Origin: Candidatus Omnitrophota bacterium
Lineage (GTDB): Bacteria; Omnitrophota; Omnitrophia; Omnitrophales; JACROU01
DNA length: 5,436 bases
NCBI GenBank assembly: GCA_016206875.1
Contig: JACQQR010000159.1
Span: forward strand, 1-5,436
Reading direction: 5' to 3'
Below the pieces are notes generated by a model that saw nothing but the letters and a program-made list of their open reading frames with translations, was not told the DNA's origin and did no database searches. Shown here in pieces: positions 1 to 5,430 of this stretch. Each line of letters starts with the position of its first letter. The stretch's first letter is position 1. The position numbers and the translations under genes are program-made.

Positions 1-2140
1 ACGTAACACCACCGTCCCTGGAAAAACGAATGCGTCTGACTCCCGACGTGTTGTCTTGACTGGTTACATCTAACGTAATAATTGGATTGGTGGCATATGC
101 TGCATTCTCATTAATCACTATGGTTCCCACAGGCGGCTGAGTGTCCAGAGTGACATCAAAACTCGCCATCCCTCGATTCCCCGCTGGATCAGATTCTGCC
201 ACAATAACAGTGTTCAAACCCTCCACTAGCGTCCGAGTTGTAGTCTTCACCACCCCATCGACCGCATATTCCACTGTGTAGTTTGAACGATTGGTTGGTA
301 CGCCTGATGAAAGAATTTGAATATCGGGAGGTACAGTGTCCAAAACAATTGAAGCGGAAAAAATTGCGGAATGGCCGAAGTGATCCCTAACTTCATACCA
401 AATCTCTTTTGTACCGTCGGCAGAAGAAAGCATCAGCTGCTTCGAGGTTTGAAACGCCTCCCACGCCGTCCAATAAATGCCGTCGAAAGAAAAACGCATC
501 GCGTCTACATCGGATAGCGCATCCTGGGCCGTTAATGTCAGATTAATATCGCGTGAAATTGTGTAATCGTTTCCTGAATTAATTGCGACCGAGCCTATTG
601 GAGGCGTCGTGTCCCGAACTACGGTATCCTGCCATACGGTCCAATTACCAAAGGGATCCGCAAATTGCCGCTCAATAATATTGGCTCCTTCCTGCAATAA
701 AGCAACGGTTTCGGAATAATTTTTCCCGTCCACATTCAACTGCAAAAGGTAATTGGCCGCTGCGGAAATATCAGAAGATGCCTGCGTGACAACCGGCGGC
801 GTATGATCTTCGGCGAAAAATCCAAAAAGAATTTTAATGGGGCCAATATTGCGCCCTCTTCTCGCAGATTGCGTAACCAGAAATAGCCGGATCTCAAGGA
901 TCTCGGACAAATTGATCTTTCTGGACAGTTCAGAAATATCCAGTTGATAAAAAGAGTATTGACCGTTGGAAACATCTTGAAACGATACGCTCAACTCCCT
1001 TCCCCTCTTATCTTTTATTTGAAGCTCTGCTTTATTTAATTTTCCATCCAAAGCAAACATCAGCGTATCATTTGCCGAAAAATTGGCCGATTCCACCGTA
1101 CGAGTAGCGGGATTATCATAGTTCCACAACAGCCCGGCTTCTTTTCTTCCGCTTCCACTGGAACGGAACGAAACAACTGCTGAGTTGCTACCGGTGACCG
1201 TTAAAACAGCATTGCGTGAACTTTCACGCTTATCCAACGCTAATGTATATCCGGCCGCCGGCCCCGTAAACGCTCCCACCATATCCGAATGAAAATATTT
1301 CCCTGGACGTATCTTCCTTGAATTGAAATTGCGATAAGTAGAAAGAGCCACAGGCATTAAGGCTAAGCCTCCTAGCCTCACCTCAATTTGGCCCCGGCCC
1401 TCAGATCCAGCGGCCGACATTCCGGCCAAACTTACTTTTCGGACACGCTCTAAATCAACCGAAGCAGGAATAAGCGACAAATTAATGTCGTACATAATTT
1501 CCTGGTTAGAATCTGCATGCTGGCGCGCTAAATAAACTGAACCCCTATTTCCAAATGTATCTTCTACTTCAAAATAAACATTCATGGATTCATGCGCCTC
1601 AATGCCCAACCGGATAGTTCCTGTGGCTGCCCAATTAGCGTATTCGACAAGCAAGGTATCTGGATTATCATAAATAATTTCAAATCCAGTTTTTGCACTG
1701 GCCGTGTTTTTGTCTACGGAATAGTCCACTGAAATCCGGTTCTGAGAACGCTTTTTGATTTTAGTCTCGGCCGAACCAGGCTCAGATATCACCGAAAGCA
1801 TGCCGGTCGCCGGAAGGCTGGAGTATCGATCATTATTCTGATCGGTACTTTTTGAGAGCGTGGCCGGGGTCAAAGATGCCTGGGAGGGCACAAGGGGAGA
1901 ATTCTGAGACAAAAATGTTTGGGTAGTAGACGGATTTTGAATGGACCAGGAAGGGCTGTTCACTGTCCCACTTTGCGTATTTTGCGTACTGAACGCATTA
2001 GCCGACTGAACGGGTGTTTGGCCACGACTCGGAGATCCTGAATTACCAGACACAGCCTGAGCAAAAATAATTTGATTAAAAGAAAAAACCGCTACAACAA
2101 GATAGACTACCAACTTCAAAACAAAATTTGGCATTCTCAT
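1..2140 (-). CDS. Large secreted multi-domain protein with alternating Ig-like modules (5' part only, C-terminus outside window)
   Basis: The reading frame is open for 713 codons from the ATG at 2140 to the left edge, with no stop, so the C-terminus is missing. Residues 1-29 look like a signal peptide: a short basic start (R2, K9), a hydrophobic run VVYLVVAVFSF and a likely cut near FAQA (26-29). Residues 30-113 are rich in S, T, Q, N and P and look like an unstructured linker. Two related beta-rich domains follow (about 134-262 and 311-442), each marked by YDNP (157-160 and 341-344). From residue 445 onward DxxPP motifs at 445, 510, 601 and 666 mark alternating short and long Ig-like modules. 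Such modules are known from bacterial surface and extracellular proteins, where they space or bind. I infer an exported adhesin-like or glycan-binding protein; no catalytic motif is visible. A second ATG at 2134 is an equally possible start. Confidence 0.88.
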   Translation of the reverse strand, partial: MRMPNFVLKLVVYLVVAVFSFNQIIFAQAVSGNSGSPSRGQTPVQSANAFSTQNTQSGTVNSPSWSIQNPSTTQTFLSQNSPLVPSQASLTPATLSKSTDQNNDRYSSLPATGMLSVISEPGSAETKIKKRSQNRISVDYSVDKNTASAKTGFEIIYDNPDTLLVEYANWAATGTIRLGIEAHESMNVYFEVEDTFGNRGSVYLARQHADSNQEIMYDINLSLIPASVDLERVRKVSLAGMSAAGSEGRGQIEVRLGGLALMPVALSTYRNFNSRKIRPGKYFHSDMVGAFTGPAAGYTLALDKRESSRNAVLTVTGSNSAVVSFRSSGSGRKEAGLLWNYDNPATRTVESANFSANDTLMFALDGKLNKAELQIKDKRGRELSVSFQDVSNGQYSFYQLDISELSRKINLSEILEIRLFLVTQSARRGRNIGPIKILFGFFAEDHTPPVVTQASSDISAAANYLLQLNVDGKNYSETVALLQEGANIIERQFADPFGNWTVWQDTVVRDTTPPIGSVAINSGNDYTISRDINLTLTAQDALSDVDAMRFSFDGIYWTAWEAFQTSKQLMLSSADGTKEIWYEVRDHFGHSAIFSASIVLDTVPPDIQILSSGVPTNRSNYTVEYAVDGVVKTTTRTLVEGLNTVIVAESDPAGNRGMASFDVTLDTQPPVGTIVINENAAYATNPIITLDVTSQDNTSGVRRIRFSRDGGVT
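2..808 (-). repeat. Composite Ig-like repeat, short and long modules alternating, 156-residue period
   Basis: Within the large secreted protein, DxxPP boundaries occur at residues 445, 510, 601 and 666. The short module (65 residues, 445-509 and 601-665) shares the pattern SS..(x)..NY.....VDG, then EG.N.I......DP.GN. The long module (91 residues, 510-600, and a second copy from 666 cut by the window) shares I.IN....Y......I.L....QD..S.V...RFS.DG, and in the complete copy ends in a D.FG type turn. Short plus long gives exactly 156 residues (468 bases), counted both from 445 to 601 and from 510 to 666. Both module types resemble bacterial Ig-like folds of extracellular proteins; the pairing as a unit of duplication is read directly from the sequence. 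Confidence 0.8.
815..1741 (-). repeat. Two copies of a beta-rich domain marked by YDNP
   Basis: In the secreted protein, residues of about 134-262 (1355-1741) and 311-442 (815-1210) can be aligned by eye. They share YDNP.T..VE.AN, then an alternating hydrophobic pattern, an E..D..G...SV segment, a Y.(L)DI or Y.INL strand, a DL or NL turn, and a closing G.I....G segment. The two YDNP motifs are 184 residues apart. The pattern fits a jelly-roll, carbohydrate-binding-like or galactose-binding-like fold, but I do not recognise a named family, so this is inference. The linker between the copies holds residues of about 263-310. Confidence 0.6.
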
Positions 2141-2143
2141 AAT

Positions 2144-2149
2144 CCCTCC
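2144..2149 (-). promoter_or_regulatory. Ribosome binding site GGAGGG of the Ig-repeat protein
   Basis: GGAGGG on the minus strand is a strong Shine-Dalgarno match. It lies 3 bases before the ATG at 2140 and 9 bases before a second in-frame ATG at 2134. The longer spacing is closer to the usual range, so translation may start at 2134 and remove only two residues (M-R). Either start keeps the signal peptide. Confidence 0.7.
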
Positions 2150-2178
2150 GGCAAGCGATTTTTTAAAGGTATTGATTC

Positions 2179-2202
2179 GTGTAGAGGCAAAAGGGTCTAC
2201 AC
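2179..2202. repeat. Short palindrome in the leader of the Ig-repeat gene
   Basis: GTGTAGA (2179-2185) and TCTACAC (2196-2202) form a perfect 7-bp stem around a 10-base loop. It lies 39 bases upstream of the ATG at 2140, so it is probably in the 5' untranslated leader of that gene. It could be a leader hairpin, an operator, or a member of the GTAGAG-type short palindromes that some genomes carry in many copies. The sequence alone does not decide. Confidence 0.45.
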
Positions 2203-2214
2203 CCATTCCAAGTT

Positions 2215-2251
2215 TTAATAGGATCATATTATAATTTGGTGATCCTATTAA
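2215..2251 (-). promoter_or_regulatory. 12-bp inverted repeat enclosing a TATAAT box: candidate promoter and operator
   Basis: TTAATAGGATCA (2215-2226) and its exact complement (2240-2251) form a 12-bp perfect inverted repeat with a 13-base spacer. The spacer holds TATAAT on the minus strand (2228-2233), about 88 bases before the Ig-repeat ATG. The -35 region is weak (a TCCGAT-like hexamer at the right distance). The plus strand also reads TATAAT (2230-2235), because the spacer is nearly symmetric. I infer a promoter with overlapping operator for the secreted protein. A hairpin at the end of the upstream transcript is the alternative, but neither strand has a T-tract directly after it. Confidence 0.35.
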
Positions 2252-2292
2252 TCGGACTCTGATCTTATTCTTTCCCGTTGGGCATTCCCCGC

Positions 2293-2316
2293 ACTGCCAA
2301 CCTACTGCCAACCTAC
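2293..2316. repeat. Tandem 11-base duplication, non-coding
   Basis: ACTGCCAACCT occurs twice head to tail (2293-2303 and 2304-2314), followed by the first two bases of a third copy. It lies just after the stop of the winged-helix remnant, in sequence with no reading frame of note. The copies are identical, which suggests a recent event. With GTTGGGCA at 2278-2285 the first copy can also form an imperfect stem. Confidence 0.7.
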
Positions 2317-2320
2317 CCAG

Positions 2321-2497
2321 TTATTGTTTTAAGACGTATTTACCATGAGGGTCTTGCATAGATTTAGCCGTCCATTTCACTACCTTGGGCATTCTTTTAA
2401 TATTATTTTGGACGGCTGTTCTGCTGATGCCAAGATGTTCAACCAATTCGCTGGTATTTGCTTCATTATGTTTGGTGACCGCATTTACCGGATTAAT
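2321..2497 (-). pseudogene. Winged-helix tail without a start: remnant of an AlbA_2/Fic-type regulator
   Basis: A minus-strand frame from the stop at 2498-2500 to the TAA at 2321-2323 encodes 58 residues. These contain a clear helix-turn-helix (NTSELVEHLGISRTAVQNN) and a tail KWTAKSMQDPHGKYVLK. Such segments form the C-terminal winged helix of AlbA_2-type and Fic-type regulators, where the tail is the beta-wing. No ATG, GTG or TTG precedes the motif in frame: a TGA sits three codons before the PVN. It overlaps the last 13 bases of the upstream AlbA_2 gene in a shifted frame. That gene already ends in its own winged helix, so this looks like the surviving 3' end of a second, related gene rather than its continuation. 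A frameshifted extension of the upstream gene is the alternative. Confidence 0.6.
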
Positions 2498-3942
2498 TCA
2501 CGCCCCAATAAAGAAGTTGCATATTTTTGAGTTGCACTATTTGGCTTCTGAGGGTTGGACATTTCCAATAATTTTTTCTGCAAAAGAGGATTAATATATT
2601 TTTTCCTGAATTTCGTTCTACTGCTCAGATTCATTTCACCCATAATTTCCACAAGCTTTTTGGGCGTGTTACAAAAAATTAGTATTTTTTGAATATCATC
2701 AGAGCTTAGTCCCGACTTGGTCCCGACTTGGTCCCGGCTTGGTCCCGGCTTGGTCCCGGCAATCTCCTTAACAGAAACAGCTTTTTTTAAAGTCACTACT
2801 AAACTGGATGCGATGTATTCAAACGCCGGAGCAGGCAATCCCCATTCCCGGCACCATTGAATGATCTTGTTCGTTCCGGTACCCACCTCTTCAACATATT
2901 TGAGCCAGAAAAATTGTTTTGCAATCAAAGGATTAGGCGGAAGAGAAGAATGTTTTTTCTTCAGCATCTGAACCGTCCAGCCATGTGGTAATTTCCCAGG
3001 ATTCCAAAACTCGATCCGGTCATCAAAAATTCGTACTTGAACTTTAGCTGTAGACCAATAATCCCGGTGCGCAATCGCATTGGCCAGCGCTTCCCGAATC
3101 GCTTTGGGCGGATATTCCCATTTTTCCTGTCGCTCCAGCTTTCCGGATTCTATCCAGGCCGCCATGGCAATATGATCAAAGATAAACTTTTCAGCATCCC
3201 GTAATTGATGAATGACCGTGCCGTTAATCGGCTTAAGGTCGATCATTTCTCCGGTTACATCCAGCCCTTTGAACCGGACACATTTAATCTCGCATTGGGG
3301 GAAAAAATCTTCAGGCTCGCCAAATAGCAAAATAGCTGCATTAGTAAGTTTTTTGCTCTTCATCAGTTTTAGACGCATCAGAACTTCTTCAACCGAAGTG
3401 CTTTCAGGAATATCCAAACCTCTTTCCTGTTTCGCTTTGACAATAAATTCTTTTACCAAACCAGGACGAATATCCTTTATCCGCGCCTCTTCACAAATCT
3501 GGGCATCGAACCTCAATTTCTCCTTATGCTTATCCAGAATACGGCTTTCATACTCTTCCTTACCCATCTGTCGTGTGGATTTTCCAACTCGAATGTACGG
3601 CTTGCCGCCAGCAAGCACAGGTTTCTCATGAGATTCTTTGACATGAATCGCGATGATTTCTTTGTCTTGAACGTTTATGACATTAATTCGTGGGTGCATC
3701 TTCGGTTCGGTATGCTGGGCGATGCGGTTCGTTAAATTCTCAATCGTGTCTTTACCGATGGAAACTCCCATCGGCTCCCCATTCTTTGAAATACCGATAA
3801 AGAGACTCCCTCCTTCGGCATTTGCAAAGGCGGTCACGCTTTCAACGATTTCATTGCTTTGCGAAAGCGACGGCTTCCACTCCACCGTTATGGATTCAGA
3901 ATTACCGATTAACTTAGCTAATTTTTTCATTTTCGTCTTCAT
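2485..3942 (-). CDS. AlbA_2/Schlafen-domain ATP-binding regulator with C-terminal winged helix
   Basis: The 485-residue protein has the order typical of this family, often annotated as RecG-like transcriptional regulators. An AlbA_2 domain covers about 15-135, with VEWKPSLS at 20-27 and the hallmark NAEGGSLFIGI at 41-51. A middle region follows (140-275). A GHKL-type ATPase domain covers about 278-385, with the N-box E284-A-L-A-N288 followed by HRDY (292-295), a WNPG turn (313-316) and the G-box EEVGTGTNK (351-359). A winged helix covers about 415-475. The family is linked to nucleic-acid binding and gene regulation, and some members are anti-phage proteins; the exact role here is unknown. 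No good Shine-Dalgarno precedes the ATG at 3942, and M5 (3930) is an alternative start. The linker at 396-412 is encoded by 11-base tandem repeats. The last nine residues, after QKYAT, do not look like the family and probably come from junction sequence. The tRNA lies 66 bases upstream on the same strand. Confidence 0.9.
   Translation of the reverse strand: MKTKMKKLAKLIGNSESITVEWKPSLSQSNEIVESVTAFANAEGGSLFIGISKNGEPMGVSIGKDTIENLTNRIAQHTEPKMHPRINVINVQDKEIIAIHVKESHEKPVLAGGKPYIRVGKSTRQMGKEEYESRILDKHKEKLRFDAQICEEARIKDIRPGLVKEFIVKAKQERGLDIPESTSVEEVLMRLKLMKSKKLTNAAILLFGEPEDFFPQCEIKCVRFKGLDVTGEMIDLKPINGTVIHQLRDAEKFIFDHIAMAAWIESGKLERQEKWEYPPKAIREALANAIAHRDYWSTAKVQVRIFDDRIEFWNPGKLPHGWTVQMLKKKHSSLPPNPLIAKQFFWLKYVEEVGTGTNKIIQWCREWGLPAPAFEYIASSLVVTLKKAVSVKEIAGTKPGPSRDQVGTKSGLSSDDIQKILIFCNTPKKLVEIMGEMNLSSRTKFRKKYINPLLQKKLLEMSNPQKPNSATQKYATSLLGRELIR
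2705..2760 (-). repeat. 11-base tandem repeat, about five copies, inside the AlbA_2 regulator gene
   Basis: On the plus strand the unit GTCCCGACTTG or GTCCCGGCTTG repeats at 2709, 2720, 2731 and 2742, with a partial fifth copy at 2753-2760 and a trace (CTTA) before it at 2705. Copies differ only at one A/G position. As 11 is not a multiple of three, the tract reads as an 11-residue repeat over three units (GTKPGPSRDQV, then GTKSGLSSDD). It joins the ATPase domain to the C-terminal winged helix. Any change by one or two units shifts the frame: one alternative frame meets TAA at 2706-2708, the other TGA at 2699-2701, both at the end of the tract. Confidence 0.92.
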
Positions 3943-4008
3943 GTTGACATTTTAATGTGAATTGATTTGCAGAAGGCATTCTATCAAAAATTTATCCACA
4001 ATAAAAAA

Positions 4009-4085
4009 TGGTGGGCGAGACAGGACTCGAACCTGTGACTTCTACGATGTGAACGTAGCGCTCTAACCAACTGAGCTACTCGCCC
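4009..4085 (-). tRNA. tRNA-Val, anticodon CAC
   Basis: The minus strand folds into a full cloverleaf of 77 bases. The acceptor stem is GGGCGAG with CTCGCCC. The D arm contains AGTTGGTTA. The anticodon stem CTACG/CGTAG encloses the loop TTCACAT, giving anticodon CAC (valine codon GUG). The variable loop is AAGTC, and the T arm ACAGG-TTCGAGT-CCTGT is followed by discriminator A. CCA is encoded (4009-4011), and a run of six T follows closely and may end transcription. CAC is the less usual valine anticodon in bacteria, normally an addition to a TAC isoacceptor. Confidence 0.96.
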
Positions 4086-4089
4086 TCTA

Positions 4090-4139
4090 GGGCAGTGGGT
4101 AGTAGATAGTAGATAATAGATAGTAGATAGTGGGCAGTG
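4090..4139. repeat. TAGTAGA stutter repeat bounded by GGGCAGTG direct repeats
   Basis: GGGCAGTG occurs at 4090-4097 and again at 4132-4139. Between them lies a stutter of TAGTAGATAGTAGATAATAGATAGTAGATAG type, with 7- and 8-base units. It starts 5 bases upstream of the tRNA 5' end. Such imprecise low-complexity arrays grow by slippage. No reading frame or known promoter element is visible within it. Confidence 0.75.
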
Positions 4140-4168
4140 AAAACAAATGCTTTTCTCTATCCACTATC
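4126..4168. repeat. Imperfect 18-bp hairpin between hydrolase and tRNA
   Basis: GATAGTGG (4126-4133) and CCACTATC (4161-4168) form an outer 8-bp stem. GAAAA (4139-4143) and TTTTC (4151-4155) form an inner 5-bp stem around a 7-base loop. The 5-base segments between the stems can also pair at three positions, one of them a G-T wobble. It lies 21 bases after the hydrolase stop and may end or stabilise that transcript, although no T-run follows on the minus strand. The left arm overlaps the TAGTAGA stutter, so the right arm may be an inverted copy of it. Confidence 0.6.
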
Positions 4169-4189
4169 GATTATCAACCGTGTACTGTT

Positions 4190-5335
4190 TTATTTTGGAT
4201 TGGCCCGCATGAGGAGCCAATTATAGATTTGAGGATAGACTTCTTTTTGGGCATACTTTCCTATGATTAAATCATCGTGCCCATAATCCATTTTCATTCC
4301 GTTAAATGCGGAAAGTTCCAAATATGTCTTATCCCTCGAGCCTACCTTCCGGTATCCATAACGCACGCTTTCCGGATCAGAAAGATTGTCTACCCTTCCC
4401 GAGACAAACAGGATGGGATGCCTGACCTTCTCCAATTCTTCAGAATAATTAGTTTTCCCATCCGCAGACAAGAAATATTGCTGGCGCAGCATCAAAATAA
4501 ATTGATTCATAACACCGGGCGAAATATTTTCGGCTACATAATTATACAGATTAGCTATGGTCTGGGATTCAACATTTTTTCTGTGATAGAACAAATCGGC
4601 AAACGGGTCCTTCAGCCTCCCCCCAAACAGCACATACGCCTTGGTCATATTTTTTTGATTGATCAGCAAACCAAAATCAATCACCAACTTCCTTTTCTCA
4701 ATAAAATTAAGCGCCGCATTGTGCGGCTTGAAATGCACTACGCCTGAGGCAATAGTGACGATACTCCCCACCTCTCCGGGATTCTGAGCATGTTCCAGGT
4801 ATGCGAGAATAATCAACCCTCCCATCGAGTGCCCCACCCAATCTACTTGATCCGCTCCCGTGATTTCCTTCACTTTCCCAATAATAGCGGGCACGTCCTG
4901 CTGAATGTGGTCATCGATCGTCCAATTCAATTTATTTCCGTCCAAGCTCATATTGCTCAAATCATCCGGACGGAAACTCAATAATTCTCGAAAAAACATC
5001 CATCCGGTTTTACTGCTGCGCCCCGCGCCGCGCAGTGAAACGGTCCACACATCAAACCCGCCGGAGGCCAGATATTTGGCAAAACTGCGCTTTTTTTCAA
5101 TATCCCAGAAATAGGCGTTGTATCCCATGCCGTGGCAGAGAATCACCGGATTTTTGTATTTTACGGCGCCTTTTTGATAGAACCGGTGCAGCGTAAGCGT
5201 CCATTTGTCATGGGTTTGGGCAGAGTAGGTCTCTTGAAACATCTGGGGAGGCCTGTGAATCAAGGAAAAAGCGGCACAACCCGTCGATTGAACGGCGAAT
5301 AGTATCAATACAACTCGAAGAATCGCGAATCTCAT
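4190..5335 (-). CDS. Alpha/beta hydrolase, lipase/esterase type, predicted membrane-anchored or lipoprotein
   Basis: The 381-residue protein has a complete alpha/beta-hydrolase core. The oxyanion-hole motif LCHGMGYN is at 66-73. FDVWTVSLRGAGRSS (94-108) is the strand and turn typical of lipase and depolymerase relatives. The nucleophile elbow is GHSMGG (168-173, S170). The likely acid is D316 in SGRVDNLSDPESV, and the likely base is H353 in DYGHDDLIIG. A cap region lies at about 205-300. Residues 1-19 are a basic-hydrophobic signal, and STGC (17-20) resembles a lipobox with an unusual Ser at -3, so lipid anchoring at C20 is possible but not certain. The closest style is acid-lipase or polyhydroxyalkanoate-depolymerase-like hydrolases; the substrate cannot be told from sequence. 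The start at 5335 is supported by AAGGAAG before it. The gene has no visible operon partner: a repeat lies upstream and the tRNA downstream. Confidence 0.9.
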   Translation of the reverse strand: MRFAILRVVLILFAVQSTGCAAFSLIHRPPQMFQETYSAQTHDKWTLTLHRFYQKGAVKYKNPVILCHGMGYNAYFWDIEKKRSFAKYLASGGFDVWTVSLRGAGRSSKTGWMFFRELLSFRPDDLSNMSLDGNKLNWTIDDHIQQDVPAIIGKVKEITGADQVDWVGHSMGGLIILAYLEHAQNPGEVGSIVTIASGVVHFKPHNAALNFIEKRKLVIDFGLLINQKNMTKAYVLFGGRLKDPFADLFYHRKNVESQTIANLYNYVAENISPGVMNQFILMLRQQYFLSADGKTNYSEELEKVRHPILFVSGRVDNLSDPESVRYGYRKVGSRDKTYLELSAFNGMKMDYGHDDLIIGKYAQKEVYPQIYNWLLMRANPK

Positions 5336-5339
5336 CGTA

Positions 5340-5346
5340 CTTCCTT
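5340..5346 (-). promoter_or_regulatory. Ribosome binding site AAGGAAG of the hydrolase
   Basis: AAGGAAG on the minus strand lies 4 bases before the ATG at 5335 and follows a run of A. The AAGGA core has 6-base spacing, which fits normal initiation and decides the start. No convincing -10/-35 pair is visible between this site and the repeat at 5380-5416. Confidence 0.7.
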
Positions 5347-5379
5347 TTTTTTCGATTGGAATGGTAACCGTTCAGCTGC

Positions 5380-5430
5380 CCCTCTCCCTTCCGCCGAAGG
5401 CGAGAAAGGGAGAGGGATTAAGGGTGAGGG
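5380..5430. repeat. CCCTCTCCC-type palindromic repeat with GGGTGAGGG extension
   Basis: CCCTCTCCCTT (5380-5390) pairs exactly with AAGGGAGAGGG (5406-5416), an 11-bp stem. Its loop contains a second hairpin, CGCC-GAA-GGCG (5392-5402). GGGTGAGGG follows at 5422-5430. This GGGAGAGGG...GGGTGAGGG layout is familiar as an intergenic dispersed repeat in many unrelated bacterial genomes. It lies in the space upstream of the hydrolase and may also serve as a transcript end for the next gene, which is outside the window. Confidence 0.75.

Noticed and set aside
736..975. A 79-codon minus-strand frame within the secreted-protein gene
   Set aside because: It lies inside the long open frame of the secreted protein in another register and shows no family pattern; it is a shadow.
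2278..2300. GTTGGGCA with TGCCAAC as a terminator for the regulator transcript
   Set aside because: The stem has a bulged base and no T-run follows on the minus strand.
2141..2320. Search for a second copy of the tRNA 3' end as an attachment site
   Set aside because: No stretch matching the T arm or acceptor end was seen in this region by eye, so no attachment site is called.
2345..2594. Two plus-strand frames of 61 and 69 codons at the end of the AlbA_2 gene
   Set aside because: The minus strand here encodes the helix-turn-helix remnant and the regulator C-terminus, which explains the open frames.
3944..3949. TTGACA on the plus strand as a -35 box
   Set aside because: No -10 hexamer at the right distance, and no plus-strand gene follows.
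3212..3955. Several plus-strand frames of 69 to 139 codons opposite the AlbA_2 gene
   Set aside because: They are antisense to a gene with clear domain motifs, and have no ribosome binding sites or recognisable products.
4277..5114. Plus-strand frames of 64 to 156 codons opposite the hydrolase
   Set aside because: They are antisense to a gene with an intact catalytic triad; their composition looks like antisense translation.
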